Shown here one piece after another: positions 16,429 to 25,200 of a DNA stretch of 64,000 bases (within the stretch, counting starts at the first letter, position 1; each line of letters opens with the position of its first letter). The stretch is from Deltaproteobacteria bacterium. Lineage in GTDB: Bacteria; Myxococcota_A; UBA796; UBA2385. Made by a program: the position numbers and the translations under genes. The notes below the pieces were generated by a model, which was not told where the DNA came from, made no database searches, and worked only from the letters and a program-made list of their open reading frames with translations. The stretch is from assembly GCA_016792625.1 (NCBI GenBank), contig JAEUKK010000176.1:95908-159907 (forward strand), written 5' to 3'.

Positions 16429-16812
16429 ATGCAGGTCGAGCGCTCCACTCGCATCGCGCTGCTGCTCAAGCGCGTCCCCGACATTGAAGACGTGCTCGCC
16501 TGGTACGGCCTGGACGTCGACCCCGAGGACATGGAGGTCACCATCGAAGACCTCGCCCGGATGAACCGGCTCGATCCCGATGAGCTGGTCGACGATCTGC
16601 AGGCCACCGTCGACGAGCGCGACGGCGACGAGGACGAAGAGGGCGAAGACGACCTCGAGGACGGCCTCGACGAAGAGGAAGGCGGCGACGAGGCCGGCGA
16701 CGACGAAGAAGAAGAGGTCGACGACCTCGAGGACGACGACGATGACGACGACGCCTGGGGCGACGACGAAGAGGCCGAAGAGACCGGCGGCTTCGACGAA
16801 GACGACGAGTAG
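16429..16812 (+). CDS. Small protein: DUF1858/ScdA-N-like domain plus acidic tail
   Basis: A 127-residue protein. The first ~60 residues (IALLLKRVPDIEDVLAWYGLDVDP...TIEDLARMNRLDPDELVDDL) resemble the small helical fold of DUF1858/DUF542 domains found on hybrid-cluster-associated and iron-repair proteins. However, the usual cysteine(s) after the 'G' turn are absent, so redox or metal chemistry is unlikely. The last ~65 residues are almost all Asp and Glu, a possible cation-, histone-like- or basic-protein-binding tail. CTGGAGGTTTT before the ATG is a strong ribosome-binding site. Confidence 0.8.
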   Translation: MQVERSTRIALLLKRVPDIEDVLAWYGLDVDPEDMEVTIEDLARMNRLDPDELVDDLQATVDERDGDEDEEGEDDLEDGLDEEEGGDEAGDDEEEEVDDLEDDDDDDDAWGDDEEAEETGGFDEDDE

Positions 16813-16841
16813 CAGCCCCTTCGCGCCGGCCGAGGGCGGCT

Positions 16842-16862
16842 GGCGCCCCGTCGGTGGGCGCC
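16842..16862. terminator. Hairpin between convergent genes
   Basis: GGCGCCC (16842-16848) and GGGCGCC (16856-16862) form a 7-bp stem in the 63-base gap between two converging genes. It has no U-tract on either side, so it may act with Rho or only as an RNA end-stabiliser. Confidence 0.35.
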
Positions 16863-16875
16863 GCGCCCCGGGCGC

Positions 16876-17835
16876 TCAGTCGAGGTCGAGGCTGGCGCTC
16901 GGCGCGTAGACCTCGACCCCGCAGTCCTCGCCGACGATGAGCAGGCCGTCGCCGGTCGGGTCTTCGGCGGTGGCCGCGTCCCAGAAGCGCAGCATGCCGC
17001 GCAGGTCGACGTCGAGCACCAGCCGGCCCTCGGTTTCGGGCCCGATCTCGAGGCCCGCGCCGCCCGGCCCGAGCGGCAGCTCGATGGGCAAGCTGTTGTT
17101 GCCGAGCCCTTCGGCCTCGAGGCGCAGGCGATCAGCCGGCGGGGCGTTGCCCTCGACGGGGACCAGCGCGCCGTCCGGCCGCAGCCAGGCCTCGACCGTC
17201 GCCCACGCGGCGTCGGGGTCGAGCTCGGTCGTGTTCAGCGCGACGGTGAGATCGCCCGCCTGCACGGTGCCCTCAGCGGCGCCCCAGAGCTTGAGCCCAC
17301 GCGGGGTGGCCGCGGTCTCGGCGGTGCCCAGCCAGCCGCGGGCCTCGACGCTGTGCAGCGCGAGGCGGGCCGCGCGGTAGCGGCCGAAGGGCACGCGGCG
17401 GTCGGGCGCGACCGGGGTGGTCACCGACCAGGCGTAGCCCGGGGTCGTGGCGCCTTCGGCGAGCTGCAGCAGGTTGACGTCGGGCGTGCCCTCTTCGCCG
17501 ATCAAGTAGAGGGCCTGCAGCTCGAGGATGGCGACGTCGGGCTCGACGTAGCCGAGCTGGGCCTCGGGCGCGCAGACGGCGCCGGCCGGCTGCGGCGCGG
17601 CGCCCTCCCCGGCGTCATCGTGGGCGAGGCGCAGGTCGAGGTCGAGGCGGGCGGCGGTGGCGGGGAGCTCACTCGGCGCTGGGACCTCGGCCTCGGACGG
17701 CCGGCTGGTGACCTCGCCGCCGACGAGGTTGTCTTCGGGCTCGGACTCGGCGGTGATCACCGAGGGGCCGGCGCAGGCCGCCAGCGTGAGCGTCAGGGTC
17801 AAGGCGGAGAAGGGGGCGGCGGCGGGGCGGGTCAT
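16876..17835 (-). CDS. Lipoprotein of unknown function
   Basis: A 319-residue predicted lipoprotein: signal segment LTLTLTLAACAG with lipobox LAAC (Cys about residue 21), an acidic/Pro-rich linker of about 40 residues, then a beta-rich domain. Pieces such as VPFGRYRAARLALHSVEA and LWGAAEGTVQAGDLTVALNTTELD recall DUF4382-like bacterial lipoproteins, but the match is weak. Two further Cys residues (VCAPEA and EDCGVEV) could form a disulfide. It diverges from the GNAT gene. Confidence 0.8.
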   Translation of the reverse strand: MTRPAAAPFSALTLTLTLAACAGPSVITAESEPEDNLVGGEVTSRPSEAEVPAPSELPATAARLDLDLRLAHDDAGEGAAPQPAGAVCAPEAQLGYVEPDVAILELQALYLIGEEGTPDVNLLQLAEGATTPGYAWSVTTPVAPDRRVPFGRYRAARLALHSVEARGWLGTAETAATPRGLKLWGAAEGTVQAGDLTVALNTTELDPDAAWATVEAWLRPDGALVPVEGNAPPADRLRLEAEGLGNNSLPIELPLGPGGAGLEIGPETEGRLVLDVDLRGMLRFWDAATAEDPTGDGLLIVGEDCGVEVYAPSASLDLD

Positions 17836-17964
17836 GTGGGCTCCTCAGGTGTCCCTGCGGCGAACGGCCCGGGCGCCTGCGGGCTTGAGGGGGGAGGCGG
17901 GGCCTGTTGGGCGGCGGCGGAGGATCCGTCTCCCTGCGGGGGCGCGTCGCCCCGCGGAGGTCCG

Positions 17965-19107
17965 ATGCCCCACGCCGCCCGCCCAGCCCTGCGGCCCGCC
18001 CGCCGCCCCGCCGCCTTGCGCTGCGCCCGGCTGCGGACCCTCGACGAGGCAAAGGCCCTGGTGGACCTCGTGTACGACACCTACGGCCTGAGCTTCCACC
18101 GCGACTGGATGTACCACCCCGAGCAGATGCTCGAGCTCAACCGCCGGGGTGACATCACCAGCTTCATCGCGCTGGACGGCGATCGCGTCGTCGGCCACAC
18201 CGGTTTTGTGCGGCCCTTCTTTGAGCTGCAGCCCGAGGCGAGCCGCCCGCTCACCGATCCGGGGGTGCAAGAGGCCGGCCTGAGCGTGGTCGCCCCGCGC
18301 CTGCGCGGCCAGGGGGTGCAGGCCGAGCTCGGCGCGGCCATGTTCGGCCACGCGGTCGACGCGGGCCTGCGCGGCGTGATGATGCGCTGCGTCACCCACC
18401 ACCCGTGGAGCCAGCGCAGCGCCACCCGCGCCGGCGGCCTGCCCGTGGGCCTGCTGCTCGGCTGTGTTCCCCGGTGGGTTCGCTACGACAATGATGAGCA
18501 CCAGGGCGATCAGCCCTTGTCGAGCCTGCTCATCTTCACCCCACTGCGGCCCACGCCGGCCGCGGCCCCCCTCGCCCTGCCCGCTGGTTTTGGCTTCGTG
18601 CCGGCCCTCTGCGCGGCGGCGGGGCTGGTGCGCGGGCCGGCGCCGCGGGGCGAAGCCCCCGAGACCACGCTCACCTGCGCGTGGAATGGCGCCAAGCAGC
18701 TGGCCAGCGTGCTCGTGCCCCAGGTGGGCGCCGATCTGGTCGAGCGCCTGGGGCAGACCGTGTCCTGGCTCATCTGCGGCCATATCGCCCACGTCACGGT
18801 CTACATCGCCGCCGATGACGCGCGCCTCGGCGAGGCCGGGCCGGCCCTCGCCGCGATGGGGCTCTTCCCGGCTGGCTGGCTGCCCGGCTTCTTCGCCGGC
18901 GGCCGCGACGCGGTGGTGCTGCAGGCCGTCGCTTGGCAGGAGCTCGACCCCGCGCTCATCGCGGTGGAGGGCGAGGCCGCCACGCAGATCAAGGCCGAGG
19001 TGGTGGGCGGCTGGGCGGCGAGCCGGGGCGGCCCGGTCGCCCAGCCCCCGCGCCACGGCGCGGTGATCGTGCACCTCGACGCCCGGCGCCGCGCCCGGGG
19101 GCTCTGA
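17965..19107 (+). CDS. GNAT-family N-acetyltransferase with long C-terminal extension
   Basis: A 380-residue protein. Residues about 20-170 form a GNAT fold: LDEAKALVDLVYDTYGLSF, a substrate strand with VVGHTGFVRPFFEL, and the acetyl-CoA loop LRGQGVQAELGAAM. The other ~200 residues are a second domain of mixed alpha/beta character without a recognised family; it could be a degenerate second GNAT unit (VTVYIAADDARLGEAGPALAAMGLFPAGWLPGF). GGAGG four bases before the ATG sets the start. Substrate unknown. Confidence 0.82.
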   Translation: MPHAARPALRPARRPAALRCARLRTLDEAKALVDLVYDTYGLSFHRDWMYHPEQMLELNRRGDITSFIALDGDRVVGHTGFVRPFFELQPEASRPLTDPGVQEAGLSVVAPRLRGQGVQAELGAAMFGHAVDAGLRGVMMRCVTHHPWSQRSATRAGGLPVGLLLGCVPRWVRYDNDEHQGDQPLSSLLIFTPLRPTPAAAPLALPAGFGFVPALCAAAGLVRGPAPRGEAPETTLTCAWNGAKQLASVLVPQVGADLVERLGQTVSWLICGHIAHVTVYIAADDARLGEAGPALAAMGLFPAGWLPGFFAGGRDAVVLQAVAWQELDPALIAVEGEAATQIKAEVVGGWAASRGGPVAQPPRHGAVIVHLDARRRARGL

Positions 19108-19141
19108 GCCCGCTCAAGCTGCGCGCCGCGCCGGGGGCGTT

Positions 19142-19173
19142 GCGGGGGGCGGAGCCCCCCGCCCCACCTTTTT
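19142..19173 (+). terminator. Intrinsic terminator after the GNAT gene
   Basis: GCGGGGGGC, loop GGA, GCCCCCCGC (a perfect 9-bp stem), then CCCACC and TTTTT. It ends the rightward GNAT transcript in the gap before the converging giant lipoprotein gene. Confidence 0.78.
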
Positions 19174-19202
19174 GCCGTGCTGACCGTCGCTCTCGACCTC
19201 GG

Positions 19203-22200
19203 TCAGTAGACCCAGAAGGAGTAGGCGCCCGCCTTTGGGGTGGCCGCGGCGAGGGTCAAGGTGCTGGCGTCGGTCGGCAGGGAGGTGGCGCTGCTGGCGC
19301 GGTGGGCGGCGATGTTCGCGCCGCCCGTGTTGTGCCGGAGCAGCAGGTCGTTGCCCACAGACCGCACAGCCAGCCAGTAGTTGGTCGAGGCGGTGAGGGT
19401 GACGCCCGCGCCGGTCATGTCGACGGTCACCGTGCCGACCGCCGCCGTGCCGCTCACCGCGGTGCCGACCCGCGTGCCCGGCGCGCCGGCCGTGCCGTCG
19501 GCCGCGTAGACCGCGACGTTGAAGCTGCCCGTGGTCGTGCCGGTCGCGAAGGCCACGTTCACGTCGACCAGATCGGCGGCCAGGCTCGACGTGGTGATGG
19601 GGAGGAAGATCACCTGGTCGGCGTCGAGCTCTTCGGAGCCGCCCGTCGCGGCCAGCGAGCCGATCAAGTAGTGGATGAACAGGCTGTCTTCGCCAGGCAC
19701 CGGGCTGGAGGCCGTGCCGTCGCTGGCGGTGAGGATGCAGGTCCACTCATCGCCGTCGGTGGTGGCGGCCGCGCCCAGCGTATTGTTGGTCACCGCCGGG
19801 GTGTCGGCGACGGTGCTGATGCCCGGGGTGGTGTAGGCCACGCCGTTGCGCTCCCAGGTGGCGGTGTAGGTGATCGTGTCGCCGTCGGCGTCGGTCGAGG
19901 CGGTGTCGACGGCGCAGGTGAGCACGCTGGCGGTGTCGGGCTCGTCGGAGAGGGTCGCGTTGCTCTCGAGCACGGCCACGGGGTTGGTCGGGGCGGTGTT
20001 GGCGATCGTCCAGCTCTTGGTCGCCGCGGTGCCCGTCGCGGTGCCGTCAGACGGCGTCGCGCTGAGCACGATGATGTCGCCCTTGTTTTGGGTGCCCGAG
20101 TAGGTCGCGGTGGTCTGACCGCCCACCGTCGTGCTGTTGCGCGTCCAGGCGTAGGTGAGGGAGACCGTGTCGCCCGGGTCGGCGTCGCTGGTGGTGAAGG
20201 TGGCGGTCAGCGTGCTGGTCTTGGTCACCGGGTCGGCGGTCGAGGTGGCCAGGGTGGCGGTGGGCGTGCTGTTTTGGATGGTCGTCGCGGCGCTGGTCCC
20301 CACCGCGCTGCTGTCGGTGCCGTCACTGGCGCTGGCCGAGCAGGTGATGCTGCTGCCCCGCGAGAAGTTCGTGCCGGTCAGGGTCGAGGTGGTGGCCCCG
20401 CCGATGGCCACCCCGGCGTCTTGCCAGGCGTAGGTGATGGTCAGGCTGTCGCCGTCGGCGTCGGTGCCGACCGCGGCGCAGGTGAGCGTGCTGGGCTCGC
20501 GGGCCGGGCTGGGGCTCGCCGTGATGGTCGGCGTGGCCAGGGTCGGCGCCGAGTTGCTGATCGTGATCCCGGTCGACTCGAGGCTGTCGGTCAGGCTGCC
20601 GTCGCTGGCGGTGGCGATGCAGGTGATGAGCTGGCCCTTGTTGAAGTTCGTGCCGGTCAGGGTGCTCGTGGTCGCGCCGCTGATGACCGCGCCGTTGCTC
20701 TCCCAGGTGTAGGTGATGGTCGGGGTCGTGCCGTCGGGGTCGGTGGCCGTGCCCGCGCAGGTCAGCGTGCTGGTCTCGCGGGCCGGCGTCGCGCTGCTGG
20801 TCAGGGTCACGCCGGTGACGTCAGGCGCGCTGTTCGCGGCGGTGACGCTGCCGCTGACCGCGGTGGCGCTGGCCGTGCCGTCGGTGGCGGTGACCGTGCA
20901 GGTGACGACCTGGCCGCCGGAGTAGGTCACGCCCGCCGCCGTGCTCAGGCCGGTGGTCTGCGGGGCGCCGACGTTCACGCCGTTGACCGACCACTGGTAG
21001 CTGTAGGTCAGGCTGTCGCCGTCGACGTCGCTGGCGGTCGGGGTGCAGGTCAGCGTGGTGCCCGCCGTCGGGCTGGCCGGGGTGACGCTCACCGCCGAGG
21101 TGACCGGCGCGGTGTTCTGGATGACCCAGTTGGTCGTGGCGGTGGTGCCGCTGACCGTGCCGTCGTTGGGAGTGACCACCACCGCGACGGTCTGGCCCTT
21201 GTTGAAGTGGGTGCCGGTGAGCGTGCTGGTGGTGGGGGCGATGGCCGAGCCGTCGACCGTCCAGGCGTAGGTGAAGGTGACCGTGTCGCTGTCGATGTCG
21301 GCACCGGTCGGGGTCGGGTTCAGCGTGCTGGTCTCGGTGGCCGTGGCCGGGCTCTTGCTGAGGCTGACCGTGGGGGCGGAGTTGGTGATGGTCAGCGTGT
21401 TGCTGGTCACCGCGGCGGAGCTGGCCGCGCCGTCGCTGGCCACCACCGAGCAGCGGATCAGCTGGTTCTTGCTGAAGTTCGTGCCGGTGAGCGTGCTGCC
21501 CGTGGCCCCCGAGATGGTGCTGGTGCCCTGCAGCCAGGTGTAGGTGTAGGTGAAGCTGGTCGTGCCGTCGGGGTCGGTCGTGCCCGAGGGGGTGCAGGTC
21601 AGCGTGCTCGACTCGACCACCGGGGTGCTGCTGCTGGTCAGGGTCACTGTGCCGATGGTCGGGGCCCCGTTGGCAACGGTCACCGCGGTGCTGGTCACCG
21701 CCGTGCCGGTGCCGAAGGCGTCGGCCGGGGTCACGCGGCAGGCCACGGTGTTGCCGCCGGCGAAGGGCACGCCCAGCGTGCTGCTCAGCGTGCTGCTCGT
21801 GGCCCCCGAGACGACCGAGCCGTTGACCAGCCAGGCGTAGGTCAGGGTGACCGCGTCGCCGTCTTCGTCGTCGGTGGTGGTCGTGCAGGTCAGCGTGTCG
21901 CTCGACAGCGGCGAGCTCGGGCTCACCGCGGCGGTCGCCGTCGGCACCGAGTTGCCGATGGTCACGGTGGTCGAGCTGACCGGGGTGGCGCTGCCGGTGC
22001 TGTCGCTCAGCGTGACCGTGCAGAAGATGGCGTCGCCGTTGGCGTGCTGGTTCTTGTTCAGCGTGCTGGCGGTTTGGCCAGAGAGCACCGAGCCGTTCTT
22101 GGTCCAGGCGTAGGTGGTGGTCACCGCGTCGCTGTCGGCGTCGGCCACGCCCGAGACGTTGCAGGTGAGGTTGTTGCTCGAGGCCGGGCTCGCCGGCGAG

Positions 22201-25200
22201 ATGGCCACCGAGCTGAGCGTGGGCAGGCTGTTTTGCACGCTGATCGTGTTGCTGGTCACCGCGCTGCCCGCGCCGGTGCCGTCGTTGGGCGTGACCACGC
22301 AGGCCACGACCTGGCCGCGGTTGAAGTAGGTGCCGGTCAGCGTGGTGCCGGTCGCGCCGGCGATGGTCGTGCCGTCACGCGTCCAGGCGTAGGTGTAGGT
22401 GAACGAGGTCGTGCCGTCGACGTCGGTGGTGGTGCCGGGCGTGCAGGTCAGGGTGCTCGTCTCGACCGCGGGCGTGGCGCTGCTGGTCAGCGTCACCGCG
22501 CTCAGCACCGGGACCGTGTTCGTGATGGTCTTGCTCGCCGTCGCCACCGTGCCGGCGGTCTCGCCGTCGTAGGGCGTGACCCGGCAGGTCACCACGTCGG
22601 CGGTGGTGAAGGGCACCCCCAGGGTCGACGAGATGGTCGCGCCGGTGCCGATGACCGTCGAGCTGCGCCGCCACTCGATGGTGCTCTGGTCGGTGTCGGT
22701 GGGATCACCGTCAGCGAAGGTGTAGCTGCAGCTTAGGGTGTCGGTGGACAGCGGGGTGGTCGGGCTGATCGTCACCGAGCTGACGGTGGGGGTGCTGTTG
22801 GTGATGCTGCGGGCGGAGGAGGCGACCGCCGTGCCCGAGGCCGTGCCGTCATTGGGCGTGATGGTGCAGATGACCGAGTCGCCCTTCTGGAAGGAGCTGC
22901 CGGTCAGGGTGCTCGTGGTGGCGCCGATCGTCGTGCCGTTGACCGACCAGGCGTAGGCCTGGCTCACCGTGTCGCTGTCGGCGTCGGTCACCGTGGCCGC
23001 CGCGCAGGTCAGGGTGCTGGTCTCAAAGGCGCTGCTCGGCGTGATGCTCACCGTGCCGAGCACCGGCAGGCTGTTCTGGATGACCACCGAGTTGCTCAGC
23101 ACCGCCGCGCCGTTCTCGACGCCGTCGTTGGGGGTGGCCTCGCACTGGATGGTCTGGCCCTTAGACGCGATGTTCGCGGGCAGCGTGCTGTTGGTCTGGC
23201 CGCTGATCGCCGTGCCGTTTCGCAGCCAGCGGTAGGTCGTGGTCAGGGTGCGGATGGCGTCGACGTCGGTGGTCGTGCCCGGCGTGCAGGTCAGCACGTT
23301 GGTGCGGAAGGCCGTGGTCGGCGTGAGCGCCGCGCTGGCCAGCACCGGTGCGGTGTTGGTGATGGTCAGGCTGCCGCTGGCCACCGTGCCGACGTCGGTG
23401 CCGTCGTAGGGCGTGACCGCGCAGGCCACCACGTCGTCGTAGTCGAAGCCGCCCCGCAGGGTGTCGCCGGGGTGGGCGGTGGTCGACTGGGTGCTCGCCC
23501 CGGTCAGGGCCGCGCCGTTGATGGTCCACACCACGGTGCTGCTGTCGGCGTCGCCGTCGGTGTCGGTGAAGGTCCAGTCGCAGAGGACGGTGTCGCCGAA
23601 GCGGGCGACCGTCGGCCCGCTGGTGCCGACGCCGGTCACGGTCACCGCGCTGACCGAGGGCGGGGTGTTGGCCACGCTCAGGCCCGAGCTGGCGACGGTG
23701 GTGCCGCTGACCGTGCCGTCGTTGGGCGTGATCGTGCAAACCACGGCTTGGTCACGCGAGAAGAAGGCCGGGGCCAGGGTGCGGGCGGTCTGGCCCGAGA
23801 GGGTGGTGCCGCCGACCGACCAGGTGTAGGCGAGGGTGACCGTGTCGCCGTCGGCGTCGGACTTGCCGGTGTCATCGCAGGAGAGGGTGTCGCCCTCGAC
23901 CGCCGGGTTCGGGCTGATCGCCGCCGCGGTGACCACCGGGGCCGAGTTCAAGATCCCGACGGTGTTGCTGAGCACCTCGGTGCCCGCGCCGGCGCCGTCG
24001 TTGGGGGTCACCGCGCAGTTGACCGACTGGCCCTTGTTGAAGAAGGACGAGGAGAGCGTGGTGCCGGTCTGGCCCGAGATGGTCGAGCCGTTGAGCAGCC
24101 AGCGGTAGGTGTAGGAGAGGGTCGAGACCGCGTCGACGTCGGTCGCCGCGGGGTGGCTGCAGGTGACGTCGGTGTTGGTGTAGGCGGTGGTCGGCGCGAG
24201 GCTGACGCTGGCCAAGACCGGCGGGGTGTTGCTCACCGTGAGGGCGTCTTGCACCGTGGTGCCGATGGCCGTGCCGTCGCGGGCCGAGACCGCGCACTGC
24301 ACCACGTCGTTGTAGTCGAAGCCGCCGACGACGGTGTCGCCGGAGTGGGTCGTGGTGCGGACCGAGCTCGCCCCGGTGAGGGTGGCGCCGTTGATGGTCC
24401 AGGTCACCACGCTCACGTCGGCGTCGACGTCGTCATCGACGTAGTCCCAGTCGCAGATGAGCGTGTCGCCGAAGCGCGCCGGGTCGGGGCTGATGGCGAC
24501 GTTCGACACGATCGGCGTGGTGTTGCTGATCGTCAGCGGGATCGACGAGACGGCAGCGCCGGTGGTGCCGCTGTCGGACGGGGTGACCGTGCAGACCACC
24601 ACGTCGTCGCGGCGCCAGTTGGCGGCGGAGAGCGTGCCGGTGGTCGCGCTCGAGATCACCGCGCTGTTGACCACCCACTGGTAGGCGAGGTTGACCGTGT
24701 CGCCGTCGGTGTCGGCGACGCCGCTGGCCGCGCAGGTCAGGGTGCCGTCGCCCTCGAAGGCCGGGTTCGGCGTGACGGTGACCGTGGCGATGGTGGGTGT
24801 GCTGTTGGTGATGACCAGCGGGGTGCTGGACACCGCCGCGCCGTTGTCGGTGCCGTCATTGGGCGTCACGGTGCAGATCACCGTGTTGTCGCGGTTGAAG
24901 TAGGCCGAGCTCAGCGTGCTGGTCGTCTGGGTGGCCAGCGTGATGCCGTTCACCGTCCAGGCGTAGGTGAAGGAGTAGGGCGCGACGCGGGTGGGGTCGT
25001 CGTTGTCGTTGACCGTGCCCGGGGTGCAGGTCAGTGTGTCGCCCTCGACCGCGGGCGAGGGGCTCACCGTGACCGCCGAGAGCACCGGCGCGGTGTTCTT
25101 GATGGTCACGCTCGACTGGCGCACGGCCCCGCGGCTGGTGCCATCAAAGGGCGTGACCTGGCAGGTCAGCGTGTCGGGGAAGTAGAAGCCGCTGTTGATG

